The notes under the pieces are model-generated. The model was given only the letters and a program-made list of their open reading frames with translations, ran no database searches and was not told the DNA's origin. A DNA stretch of 64,000 nt from Blastobasis lacticolella (Eukaryota > Arthropoda > Insecta > Lepidoptera > Blastobasidae): positions 14,024,501-14,088,500 of the forward strand of contig LR990053.1 of the NCBI GenBank assembly GCA_905147135.1, written 5' to 3'. Each line of letters starts with the position of its first letter. Positions within the stretch are counted from its first letter, which is position 1. Both the position numbers and the translations under genes were made by a program. Positions 34,316-44,705 of this stretch are shown here, in pieces.

Positions 34316-36614
34316 TACAAATACTAAATCTTACTACCACAAAATCTTACTTATCTGCAAGCACATGTGGCTTCGCTATTATAAATATTTGTAACTATTA
34401 CTTGTAACTTGCTGTTAGTGTTCTGAATAAAGGAAAAAATCCTTCGAGCCAACAAACACGGTGTCTACCTAACCACTGCACATACGCGTTATTTCACGCC
34501 CAAAGCAATACATGAAGCAGTATTTAGCCCTAGAAAGCGGCCTGCAATCCACAGGCGTACGGTCACAGTTGAATCTCTAAACACACGCTGTGTTCAGCAA
34601 ACCGCTTCCTGCTTGTGATCGACGGTAACTGAACCAGTTACCGTCGTTTGTTATCATAATTACGAGCTGCAACGAATTGTGGAATTCCACGAGGTTTTAT
34701 GTGGAGGCATGTCTGTGGCGAGGTGCCGCTTTGTTTCTATGAAAGCAAAAAGTTTGCGTTCTGTTATCATTTGCTGTGCGTTCGCGCGCACTATTATACC
34801 TCATGCTGACGATTCTGAATATGGGTGTAAACCTTCGGGTGTGAGGAAGGAAAGGGGGGAGACCCAAGAAAATGACAATGCAGACTCAGATGCGAGAGCC
34901 AAGGGTTTGTGAAGCGAGAATGCCGAAGACTAACGTGAACCGGGATTAACCGCTGGGGTGATCATTATTATACATCACTAACAGCAGCTTAAATTACAGA
35001 TCGAAATCTTTTATCTTTCTCTCAATTAGTAAATGAGATAGTAGTAAAACCTTCCCTTGTCTAGTCAGTACGAAGTTGAGAGCAAAAGTTAGTTCATATC
35101 TAGACAGAGGCACGCACGAACGTTTCAATAGGAAATAGCGAATTAAGAGCACCTGATCGATAAATATTGTCTACCGATATCTGTTGGCTTATTTAATGTA
35201 TTGTCTACAGAAAAATAAGAATCTATTTATTTAAATTAGTCTACAATTGACATATTTGTTATCCACAGAAATTTAAAGCAGAACGTAAATCTTTCTATCA
35301 ACAACGTACTTGCATGGCAACAAGATTCCAATTCCAAGTCAGTTTGTTGGTTTTTGTCATAGGTTTGTATTGTATAAAATTGTTAAGATGCTAGCCCGTG
35401 AATGATATAAAATGCAACCACGTCTACGTAAATGGTCGGTGTGTCACACGTTCGTCTGACTTTCTGCTGGGTTTATACGGGACCAATTTCACCGTACAAC
35501 ATTACGCATGAAAATATAGACCGAAAAGGACGCAGATAATTAAAACCAGAAGCACCAAAGAAGAGTAGACAAAGTTTAGGCTTAGTTCGTCGTCTTATTC
35601 AGCCAGTGACTAATTCCAACCCAGAAAACGATCAGTTGCAGACAATCAGCCAAAACGTAAATACTGCAATGTTTTAATCAAATGTTCAAAGAAGGTTAGG
35701 TACTTTAAATATTGTGATGTCAACCAACGTAAAGCTTGATATGGTAGCCAATGCAATTAGGCATTTCGCCATAGTGTTCACTGTGACAACGTACCTGCTG
35801 TTCTGCATTTTTGCTAATGAATCTTAGATCTTATGGGCTACAGTTACCGATTTCAAGCATGTAAGCTATCCGCTCATTTAGCACTAACTAGCATAACAAA
35901 AAAGACTATTAATCCCATATCTTACCAGTCTTTCTGGCGTTCGCCCACCTCAACTTAAGAGTCACTGCCTGGTAAGTAAGTAGTAGAAACCGAGCCATGT
36001 AAACCCAACGTCTCCAGCGGCGTACAGTCAGCGGCCACCCAGCAATGCAACCGCAGTATGGCCATCACGTATGGGCCGTCTAGACGTTTTAACTCACAAA
36101 CTTGCAGTAAACCTGTCCACCCTGTGGAAAATACCCGGTATGGGACATTTTTATCGAGGGCCACATGTAAAAATTCTAATAAATCTGCCACACGGTGATC
36201 CTGCAAGCATTTGCCTTTGCCTACAGACCTATATAGGTTGAATTGTATGATAATTTGTACCTACTTTTTGGAATGAAGAGTCTATAATATAGGACTCACT
36301 TGACAGTACAAACGCAACGGGCAACGTTATGAAATACATAATAGAAAACAATGTTAAAACATGTGTTAGTAGGTAGAAGTAAAAGTACTCACTAACTCAT
36401 TCATCAAAACTTAGCCACTGCATAAAAATACGAAAGGTACGAAATACTATATAGGACAGTCGTTAAAATAAAGGGGGAGTAGCACAAAATGTAACTACGT
36501 TGAACCTATACACAATAGTTTGGGAAGGGTTTCACTGAATAGGCCAGAAGGGAATGAAATATCTAGGTGTTTTAGAGTTAGATTAGTTAGTTTCCTCAAA
36601 AGGCATGTCTCCAG
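34316..36614. other. Unassigned DNA, 2.3 kb
   Basis: AT-rich to balanced. Contains the hairpin at 34620-34646 and a weak RTE2/B-tail-like stretch at about 34880-34965 (GAACCGGGATTAACC). Open frames of 77-83 codons are unrecognised. Confidence 0.4.
34620..34646. repeat. Perfect 12-bp-stem hairpin
   Basis: CGACGGTAACTG pairs with CAGTTACCGTCG across AAC. No T-run follows, and the role is unknown. Confidence 0.8.
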
Positions 36615-36871
36615 GTAGAGCTCGTCTAATCTAAAATGACGCACCCCACTATCGCATTAACGCACACAAGCAAGTTTAAAATATGGACGCAATACATATA
36701 CAAATGCCGTTGTAATTGGTTATTCAGTTGCCGGTGAGATTCAAACGTAGGAGCACGCGTCGTTCATTGGCTCCCACACAGATGAAGTGTCGTTATCAAT
36801 ATTTGCACTCACACATCGAAATCAACTAACTAAGTAGTGGGGCGCGTCATTTTAGACTAGACGAGATCTAC
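36615..36871. mobile_element. MITE family D, copy 2 (257 bp)
   Basis: Same length and ends as copy 1 at 21.8 kb. I count about five substitutions between them (for example ACGCACCCC against ACGCGCCCC, and GAGATC against GAGCTC near the right end). Ends are TA|GAGCTC...GAGATC|TA. Confidence 0.9.
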
Positions 36872-36894
36872 CTCAAATGCCGACACTACATCTG

Positions 36895-36970
36895 CTCCCC
36901 TTAGATCACAGATGTCCTGGACGACGGTGGCCGCGCACCACCAGGCGGATTGTCCGTCCGTGTACCTAGG
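36895..36970 (+). repeat. Family C fragment, diverged
   Basis: GTCCTGGACGACGGTGGCCG and CACCACCAGGCGGATTGTCC resemble the GGCGGTGACCAC/CATCAGGTGG block. Low similarity. Confidence 0.4.
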
Positions 36971-37159
36971 CAATTAAAAAGATACCACCTTATCTTGACA
37001 AATTGTCTTTCCAAAAACCTTAATAAGGTAGATGCACATGATGATTAAAATGGGTTATGGCCGTTGATCTTAAATTTAAATTAATAAACAACGCACACAC
37101 ATACACGCGTTTTATAAGAGGTCAATTATTTTTTTATTCTTCTAACACTGCCTCGATGT

Positions 37160-37315
37160 CGTTTAGTCATCATATCGGGCGAAAGACGCCCACTGCTGGG
37201 CATAGGCCTCAGAGATTTTCACAAAGGCCGGTCCTGTGCCTTCCGCATCCAGCTGGTACCTGCAATCTTTACCAGGTCGTCGGTCCACCTTGTGGGACCC
37301 ACCCACGCTTCTGTG
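37160..37315 (-). pseudogene. RTE-type LINE 3' end
   Basis: Minus strand: GTGGACCGACGACCTGG, TAAAGATTGCAGGTACCAGC, TGGATGCGGAAGGCACAGGA, TGCCCAGCAGTGGGCG and a GATATGATG end. The implied WTDDLVKIAGTSWMRKAQDR matches the 42.2 kb copy. Only the last 50 or so codons remain. Confidence 0.75.
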
Positions 37316-37974
37316 TGTCGTTTAGTAAATTTTTTTTTAATTATTTTACTTACAAAGTAACATAAGTAGCGTTTATCTTTCATTTGGCTCTATAGTTTAG
37401 CTCTCATCCAACCGGAAAACCGCAGTAACTGACTCATACAAATTTATAGCCCATTTAGTATTTAAAAAAGATTAAGTATCCGAATGTGATTTGTCATAAT
37501 GATCATGTTATTTATGTAAATAAACGATGATTGATCGGTCGCATGACAGTATCGAAAGATTCCTAAATCGATACGCAACTTGATTATAATCCTCCTAAAA
37601 ATGTATGATTGGAAAATTGCAAAGAATGTAAGTTAACCGTTTACAATCAGAATTTGATGAAACTTTGGAGATAACATATGAAGGAGGCTATGGAGACAAT
37701 ATATTTAAATCTTTCTCTCTTTCCCGTCACCTCAACCTATTTAAATTTTTGGTTGTACCTGTTAGTGAATGTTGTGAATTTATATCTCTTAGGTAGATTC
37801 TTTCTTAGGTAAATGTACGAAATTGAGCAACTCTTACTTATTTATAGAAATAGATAGGAACTCCTACAGATAGATAATAGAAATTAATATATTATATAGA
37901 TAATAAAAGATTCCCACGAATTGAGAACCTCCTCCTTTTAGGAGAATAAAATAAATTAAACATAAGACATAGCT
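37316..37974. other. Unassigned non-coding DNA
   Basis: Very AT-rich; nothing recognised. Confidence 0.4.
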
Positions 37975-38215
37975 CAACGAGCCTTTTTACCCACGACTTC
38001 GTCCTAAAACCCGGTTAAGGAGGTACTACGTTCCGAAACCGTTCCCGTGAGCCACATTGAATTTCGGGATAACTGTAGCATATGTTACCCCCCTGATGAT
38101 AAAGCTATGAATAGGTGTCGATTTTTAAAAAATCGGTTTCGGTTTAGGAGTTTTTGAGTTTATCCATTACAACAAAACAAATAATCAAATCTTTTTCTTT
38201 ATAATATTAGTATAG
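37975..38215 (+). repeat. LINE 3'-like repeat, diverged
   Basis: CACGACTTCGTCCTAAAACC, CCACATTGAATTTCGGGATA, TGTTACCCCCCTGATGAT, AAAAATCGGTTTCGG and TTATAATATTAGTATAGATA. Same outline as 50398-50615 and 21335-21515. Confidence 0.55.
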
Positions 38216-38699
38216 ATAAATAATAACTGGCCAATAATTTCATAACGGGATTCGTCAAGCGAATGAGGAGCATTATTTTTCAATTGATAAGTGTACTTAT
38301 TCTCATGCTGTGTTGCGCTTTGAAATCAAAGGAATGCACTCTCATTACCAATTCTCAGGGATGCAGTGGTGTTACAAGCACGACAGGGCCTCATCCAGGG
38401 GAATATTATTTAGTTGTTAAATAAGGCAACTTGAATAAGAAATAGTATGATCGGGACACGACTGATACATTTTTGAGTATGTATAACACAAACATCATCA
38501 AGTAGTAAAGGTTCATGCAATAGCTTTGATACTAACAGACACAAGTAGAAAAAGTATGAGTTTTAGAGAGACTTTTTATGAGTTACTAGCGGTCAACCGC
38601 GGTTTTCTCCCGCATTTCGGATCTCTAAAACCTTCAACTATCCTACGATACCCTATTATTTTTCATCAAATTGTTCAAAGAAACTCTATTTTCAGTCTC

Positions 38700-38822
38700 T
38701 CTATTTTCTGCGCACCTTTCAACTCATTCGCGACTCCTCTGATGTTGTTGGTGTCCATGGGCTGCGATGACCATTTATCATCAGGTGACTACTACTGGTC
38801 ACTCTCTCCGTCTATAAAATAA
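38700..38822 (+). repeat. Family C 3' end
   Basis: GATGTTGTTGGTGTCCATGG, GCTGCGATGACCATTTATCA, TCAGGTGAC and TCTATAAAATAAA. The implied LLVSMGCDDHLSSG parallels LLMSIGSGDHFPSG at 40.2 kb. Confidence 0.6.
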
Positions 38823-39004
38823 AGTCCAAAAAAGCGTACGTCCGTCCCTGACGGTATCCCGTATTCGGCGAGTGTGGCATGCAAATGAGTGCATCGTGCG
38901 ATTTTTTCCGCCGAGCTGCGCCCGCGCCGCCGCAGTGACTTACGAGGTGACATGGGCGCATGCGTGGAATCACAATGAGTGCAGATTTTGGACACATCAT
39001 AGGT
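38823..39004. other. CpG-rich unassigned patch
   Basis: GCGCCCGCGCCGCCGC and neighbouring sequence are GC-rich relative to the surroundings. No exon or known repeat was identified; it abuts a family B SINE. Confidence 0.4.
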
Positions 39005-39385
39005 ACAATCGAACTATTGGTGGCCAGGCGGTTGAGTATTCGACTCGTAAGCGAGAGGTACCGGGTTCGAATCCCGCTGCGACCGTGTACCAATAACTCT
39101 TTTCTGAGCTGTTTTTGATTAGAATTGAACATAAGTTGAATTCTAATCGATGCTCTTACGGTGAGAGAAAACATCGTGATGAAACCTGCAAATTCGGGCA
39201 ACTGAATTTGTAACCATGATCCAATCTGGTCAGGTTCCCCTGGTAGCAGGGTCACGGAGGTCAGATGATAGTCGCTCCACTGTAATTATCTGATCGCCAA
39301 ATCCTGGATCATGGTCAAGGCGGACCCCGGGCCCTCGTGAGCACAACCGGGATATTAACGCCACATTAACGGGACATTAAGCAAC
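39005..39385 (+). repeat. SINE family B, complete reference copy
   Basis: The tRNA-like head runs TGGTGGCCAGGCGGTTGAG, CGACTCGTAAGCGAGAG, GGGTTCGAATCCCGCTGCGA; the apparent anticodon-loop wording CTCGTAAG suggests a tRNA-Thr(CGT)-like source. The body holds CGATGCTCTTACGG, AAACATCGTGATGAAACCTG, CCAATCTGGTCAGGTTCCCC and TCGCTCCACTGTAATTA. The tail is GGCGGACCCCGGGCCCTCGT, then CAACCGGGATATTAACGCCA. Confidence 0.85.
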
Positions 39386-39584
39386 CGAATCATGCGTGAC
39401 CCTCTGTGGAACCTTTTCCAGTAAGTGTCTTAATGATTTTCCTTGTCAGGCAATGCGATGTCACTGTATTTTCTTTGAAAAGATTCCACAGTGAATCAGG
39501 ATTCAGTTGGTTCGATAGTATACATATATTTCACAGGTTTATAATAGGTTAGATACATTACATACAACATACCCTACATACAAC

Positions 39585-39650
39585 ATACCGGGCCCCTCGC
39601 GCGCGAACACAACCGAGACATTAATGCAAAGGTAATAATGATTATACATT
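39585..39650 (+). repeat. SINE family B/RTE2 tail only
   Basis: CCGGGCCCCTCGCGCGCGAA, CACAACCGAGACATTAATGC and AATAATGATT. An isolated 3' tail about 200 bp downstream of the complete copy. Confidence 0.6.
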
Positions 39651-39999
39651 ACACTATACATGTACTAATAATGATACCAACCAAGTACCGAACCCTCAAT
39701 GCGCGAGTTCGACTCGCATTTGACCGTGTCTTTAACTTTATTTTGAAGAAGTGTCCGATAACGAATTAAATTAATAATTTAAGAATAAGTCAAGCAGCAA
39801 AAAATATGTGCACTTTTGTTGCCGTAGAAATAAAATGCATTCAAAATTAATTTATAGCTTTTCAAAATGTTATAAAATGCGAATCAAGATTATCTGCTCT
39901 AATATTAATACTGCTGCAGATGTATTAATTTACTACGACATCAATTTTGATGCTGCACAATATCACCTCCACCTTACAGAATATCGCAGCTAAATAATA

Positions 40000-40260
40000 C
40001 TCTTTTAAATAGTATTGTGTTTCTGCCGGTGAGTAAGGTTTCCAGTGCTCCATGGGGTGGGGATTTGGGGAACCGTGGCTTTGGCAGTGGAGTGGCATTT
40101 GCTTTTTGCTGCCAGAGCAACGTGTTATAGAGGTGGGCAACGCATTAGCGATACTCTTGGTGTTGCTAATGTCTATAGGCAGTGGTGACCACTTTCCATC
40201 AGGTGGCCCGCTTGCCTGTTTGCCTACCGTATGACATAAAAAAAAAAAAAAAAAAAAAAA
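40000..40260 (+). repeat. Family C element with 22-A tail
   Basis: TTTTAAATAGTATTGTGTTT, TGCCGGTGAGTAAGG, CCATGGGGTGGGGATTTGGG, GGCAGTGGTGACCACTTTCC, ATCAGGTGGCCCGCTTG and a terminal A-run at 40239-40260. The body is open for about 60 codons, ending GNALAILLVLLMSIGSGDHF, which looks like a borrowed LINE C-terminus. It is the best-preserved C copy in the window. Confidence 0.75.
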
Positions 40261-41024
40261 TATCACAATACTTGTTGCCCAATTTAGTTATCTTTGCCTA
40301 CCACTAGAAACAGCTCAATGCACTTTGTTTGCTGACAAAACACATTTTGCAGCTGACCAAAACCTTTTTAAATAGCTGACCGATTAAATGCAAGCCAAAA
40401 ACAATACTTCTAGTTAGGTAGGTAGTAAGTTAGAAATGTTTATTTCAAAGTCAAAAGATTCAAGCAGTTCTTTATTGCAGTACAGCACAGTCGTAAATGT
40501 GTCTTCATCACAAAGAGGAAAGATATTTTATTTTGGATCAATAAGATAAATTTAGTATCCTGTTTTTTTTTATACAAGGATAAAATAAAAAATATTTCAA
40601 GTGAGCGCTAATGTCACTGTTATCGGTAGGCTGAAATAAAAATTCCTAATGTTGGCATTCCATACCTATATTATTGCAGGTTCCTACTATTTATAACGAA
40701 ACGGAAGTTTATGCTAAATTAATAAGCAGGGTTTTAGTTTCAATAATAAAATCGTACTATAAAATAAAGTAGTAGTTAATTCCATTGTTTCAAACCGAAC
40801 CATTTAAGCTGGTGTGGTTCATTAATGCGTTTATGGTCATGCATGTTAGCCTTACAGCTATGAATATGAAAACTAAACTAAATAGATCGTGGATTTGATA
40901 GAAATGTGAAATACATAGTGGAATTATACCAATTTGAAATCTTTCTTGAAGAGTCTCATTCGCATTTCGCCATCGGAAAACGGAATCCGGACTATTCCGG
41001 ACGGACGGTAGATCCACGACAGTA
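40261..41024. other. Unassigned non-coding DNA
   Basis: AT-rich; nothing recognised. Confidence 0.4.
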
Positions 41025-41120
41025 CGTGTCGTGGATCTTCCAACTATCCGCTAAAACCGCTTTGGTTCAACCTCTATAAAGCGTATGGCTAAGTAATGGA
41101 ACGCGTTGCTTGCGGTTACC
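41025..41120 (+). pseudogene. CR1-like LINE C-terminal scrap
   Basis: The plus strand reads VVDLPTIR, a stop, NRFGSTSIKRMAK, a stop, WNALL. This is colinear with SWIIQLSTRAALVQPFSIMHTDKEWNTLP split across the 18.7 kb copy. Broken by stops. Confidence 0.5.
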
Positions 41121-41124
41121 TATG

Positions 41125-41215
41125 TTCTTCGATCATTATAATCTGGACGCCTTCAAGGCTAGCTTCACCACCTGATGGAAAGCACCAGATGGCACCTTCG
41201 TCCAGGACATCTGCA
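41125..41215 (-). repeat. Family C fragment
   Basis: TTCACCACCTGATGGAAAGC and TTCGTCCAGGACATCTGCAA: the minus-strand CATCAGGTGGTG block, diverged. Confidence 0.5.
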
Positions 41216-41559
41216 ACCTTTGAAGAACCCCGAATTATAGCTACTACAATAGATAATTTAACATGTATAGCTATTTGCTTATTCATGTGTCAACCCCATA
41301 TAGGAAAATCCAAATAGCAAGAGTAAGTACAATGGAAAACTCGTGATGTTTCTGTCTTCCTATATTCTCTTTGGCTGGGTCATCCGGCTTCATCTGGGCC
41401 ATACCGTTCCCCCCATAAAATCGAGAAAGAATCGATATTGAAAACTTAATAGAACAAACCAGATAGAAAACTTAATAGAACAGACCCATTTTTTTCCAAA
41501 AGTGATTTTCTGCTGCGTGCAAATGCCACTTACAATTATCGCGAAACGAAAACAGTTTG

Positions 41560-41700
41560 AATATGCGCAAGACACACCTCCATACCGACGCGACGCAGCT
41601 CTGTTTAGCATGCGCGCACGCCCGATGCGCCGCGATAACATCGCGTGCGTGCGACGCCGACACCTCGCCCGCCGCTCCTGTATGAACGACAATATTGAAT
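41560..41700. other. CpG-rich unassigned patch
   Basis: ATGCGCGCACGCCCGATGCG, CGATAACATCGCGTGCGTGC and CTCGCCCGCCGC. Open frames exist on both strands and mirror each other, as expected from composition. It could be regulatory or part of an unknown repeat. Confidence 0.35.
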
Positions 41701-42239
41701 GAACGCGCTATAAGTCGGGACTACGGAGTCTTTGAACCTGAAACGTGCAAGATTGATTCGTCTAATTTGCATGTTGTAATGCCACAATGGTCTCACGAAA
41801 AGCCTTTTTATTTGACATAAAAAAATAAAAGAGGAGGAGGAGTATCGACTGAATGTCGCTTTTTGTATGTATTTTACACGATACGATTTAATTCTTTTTT
41901 TACTCCTGAAATTGCACCATTATTATTATGTCAGGATCTGATGATGTAATCTCAGGAAATTCTAGGGCAGCCCTCTAAAATTGCAGACACCATTGATTTA
42001 GTATTTAGATGTCTTTGATAAGCACCTGTAGTTTTTGCTACGTATTAATAAATTACTTAGGTGCTTGCTTTTGGACGTCATCATCTCATCCTCGATGCTC
42101 GATGACCTCTGTAGTGCCTCTCAACAAGTAGGTCTTAAAATGAACACGGACAAGATCAATCCAACTCGGTTGGGCAGCGTTAGAGAAGCTACGCCATATA
42201 TTTTCGTCCCAATTACCGGAGTGTCTCAAGTCGAAGGTC
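41701..42239. other. Unassigned non-coding DNA
   Basis: Nothing firm. The end of this stretch (42060-42240) may belong to the RTE element that follows, but the frame is lost. Confidence 0.35.
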
Positions 42240-42690
42240 TTTGACCAATGTCTTTTGCCAGTGATGACTTACGGAACTGAAACGTGGCCGCTCACTGTGG
42301 GCCTTATAAAAAAGCTCATCCAAAGGGCAATGGAAAGAGCTATGCTCGGAGTTTCTTTGCGCGATCGAATCAGAAATGAGGAGATCCGCAAGCGAACCAA
42401 GGTCACCGACATAGCTCTAAGGATTGCCAGACTGAAGTGGCAGTGGACAGAGCACATAGCTCAAAAAACAGATGAACGATGGCGCAGTAAAGTTCTCGAG
42501 TGGCGACCACGTACCGGAAGACGCAGCGTGAGTAGGCCTCCCACATGGTGGACCGACGACCTGGTAAGGATCGCAGGTACCAGCTGGATGCGGCAAGCAC
42601 AGGACCGGCCTTTGTGTAGATCTCTAGGGGAGGCCTATGGCCAGTAGTGGGCGTCTTCTGGCTGATATGAAGATGATGATCTCATCCTGC
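42240..42690 (+). pseudogene. RTE-type LINE 3' end, best copy in the window
   Basis: The 130-codon frame 42255-42647 reads VMTYGTETWPLT, KKLIQRAMERAMLGVSLRDR, RNEEIRKRTKVTDIA, RLKWQWTEHIAQKTDERW, EWRPRTGRRSVSRPPTWWTD, GTSWMRQAQDRPL and SLGEAYGQ. This is the conserved region downstream of the reverse transcriptase catalytic core in RTE-clade elements (MxYGxExW...R.MLGVxLRDRIRNxxIR...). It ends with a GATGATGAT-type tail at 42670. It is 5'-truncated, with no endonuclease or RT core, so it is a dead retrotransposition product and not a host gene. Confidence 0.85.
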
Positions 42691-43014
42691 TGAGCTGATG
42701 ATGAATCCACAGAACTGCTTAACAATTAGGAGATAAGTTAACGATTAGGGGTATTTTTTTATTTCAAAATATTTTAAAAACTTAGAAATACTTACTTATA
42801 ACTATTTTTTTTTGTTAAAAATTTCAGTAAATTTATGATTGTTATCAACGGACCATGCCTTTTAATTTTCGGTTAGTACCAATGCCAATGCTTTGACGCG
42901 TAGGTAATCGTATCATATCATTTTAAAATTAGGTGTCCGTTGGGAAAAATACTTCCCTAGGTAGGTACATAAAATTTAACAAAAAAATAAGTTGCATCGT
43001 ATTTCGTGGTCTAA
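42691..43014. other. Unassigned non-coding DNA
   Basis: AT-rich spacer before the TIR element; nothing recognised. Confidence 0.4.
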
Positions 43015-43284
43015 CACCCGGTTTCTGAAACGCTTGTCAACGCAAAAATTACGTAACAGCTTGTTAAACACTGATTAAATGCAGTTTGGGTTTCTGAAAG
43101 CGCCAATTGACGGCTTGTTAACAGCTTGTTGACGGATTGTCAAATCTCCAATTAACGGCTGATTAATGTAATTTTGGGTTTCCGGAAAGCTTTTTCTCAT
43201 GTTAACTGTGTGTTATCGCCGTGTTATTTTAATTGGCGAAAATCGACCAATTAACCGATTGTCAAAAGAAATTATATCCGATTT

Positions 43285-43800
43285 TCTTGGTCTAGGTCTT
43301 GGTCCTGGCCCTGGTCCAGGTAATAGTTTTGGTCCAAGGCAAAGTCCAGGTCTAGGGTCCAGGTTCTGGTCCAGAATCATGACCAAAACTGCAACCTTGA
43401 TCACAATTTGAGCTTGAACCAGAACCAGGACCTAGACCAGTGCCAGCACATAGACCATTAACATTAGCTGGACCAGGACCTGGTTCAGGGCCAGGACATG
43501 GACCTGAACCAGGACCAGGACCTGAACCACGGACATGTCAGGGTCCAGGACCTGGACCTGAACCAGTACCTGGTCCGGGGCCAGTACCTAGACCTGAACC
43601 AGGACCTGGTCCGAAGTCAGGACCTGGACCTGAACCACGAACTGGTCTGGGTCCAGGACCTGGACCTGAACCAGTACCTGGTCCGGGGCCAGTACCTGGA
43701 CCTGAACCAGGACCTGGTCCGAAGCCAGGACCTGATCCGGGGCCAGGCCCTGGACCTGAACCACGAACCGGCCCGTGTCCAGGACTTGAACCAGGATTTA
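43285..43800 (+). repeat. Hexamer minisatellite in copy 1, open in two plus-strand frames
   Basis: A degenerate GGACCT/GAACCA/GGTCCx array. The first part (about 43285-43380) is in one orientation and the rest (about 43410-43800) is in the other. Translation gives GPGPGPEP repeats in one frame and LDLNQDLV repeats in another. A simple repeat with period divisible by three stays open by construction, so this is not evidence of a gene. Confidence 0.85.
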
Positions 43801-43849
43801 ACTAATGGGATTATTGGGAGAAACTCACAGAATCGATAGCCGATGGGGC

Positions 43850-44030
43850 GATGTTGTTGAGTGGCTTTCTCTGGATGGCCTCCCAAGAGATGGACGGACG
43901 ACCTCTTTAAGGTCCTAGGGAGCCGATGGATGCAAGATAACAGAGTCGACCAGAGTGTAAGCCGTGGGAGGCCTGTATTCTGCAGTGGACCGGGACCCAC
44001 CTAACTGCCTAAAGATGATGATGATGGGAT
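43850..44030 (+). pseudogene. RTE-type LINE 3' fragment inside copy 1
   Basis: Codons give GRPPKRWTDDLFKVLGSRWM-like wording (GGCCTCCCAAGAGATGGACG, GAGCCGATGGATGCAAGATA) and CTGCAGTGGACCGGGACCC, ending in GATGATGATGATGGG. Copy 2 has the same fragment on the opposite strand at 45115-45310, so it was captured before the element duplicated. Confidence 0.75.
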
Positions 44031-44705
44031 TACTGATCCACTGGAACCTGGGACCCTATAACATAAATATTGTTATATTTTCTCTTTTCTCGCTCTGTAT
44101 ATTTTTTTTGAAAATATTAGATTTTTATTTACACGAAAACTATACAATCGCTATCAGTTTCATCTAAAAGTTGAATATCCCGCCGCTATCAAAAGGCCGC
44201 TAGGGACAGAGACAAATCAATGCGTTAGACAGAAACAAAACATATATGAGTGAATGAATGTGACTGATTTTAGCAGGGGTAGCCAGACGAAAAAATTGAT
44301 CTCTTGTTAATGGTCGATTAGCTAACAATAGATTGATTGGCCTTTCAGAAACCCACGGTGATTTAACAGCTTGTTAAATGTGACAGTCTGTTAGCTAATC
44401 AATGATTTGACAAGCGTTTCAGAAACCGGGTGTAAGTGCCTAATACATGGAGGTAAACGATCAAGCCCGATGGTAAGTGGTCACCGCCGCCCATGGACAT
44501 CCGCAATACCATGTCGATTCGGTAAAATTCGGTTAGATCCATAGAGTGAGATCCTCGCTTCGTCCTATATACAGCCAGCCAGTGAAAAGAAAATATCAAT
44601 AGCTACACATACCTACGTAACGTACTTGCTTGCAACTTTTGCAGATGCTAAGGCAAGTATACATATATCATCATCACAGCCCGTAACAGTGCACTGCAGG
44701 ACTAA

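Larger units (their letters stand above)
43015..44432 (+). mobile_element. TIR element, copy 1 of a head-to-head pair (1,418 bp)
   Basis: The ends CACCCGGTTTCTGAAACG and CGTTTCAGAAACCGGGTG form a 26-bp TIR. TAA lies directly outside both ends (43012-43014 and 44433-44435), as expected of PIF/Harbinger-like 3-bp TWA duplications. Near the ends, the TIR core GGGTTTCTGAAA recurs at internal positions together with palindromic AACAGCTTGTT motifs; these may be transposase-binding repeats. Cargo includes the hexamer minisatellite and an RTE 3' fragment at 43850-44030. No transposase is encoded, so it is non-autonomous. Confidence 0.85.

Noticed and set aside
34620..34646. Bacterial-type terminator hairpin
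   Set aside because: Perfect stem but no T-run, and the DNA is clearly eukaryotic.
41390..41702. Overlapping 60-100-codon frames on both strands near 41.5 kb
   Set aside because: They mirror each other across a CpG-rich patch, where stop codons are rare; no homology recognised.
43440..43805. 121-codon GPGPEP-repeat protein
   Set aside because: It is the translation of a hexamer minisatellite inside a mobile element; neighbouring frames are open too and copy 2 differs in unit number.
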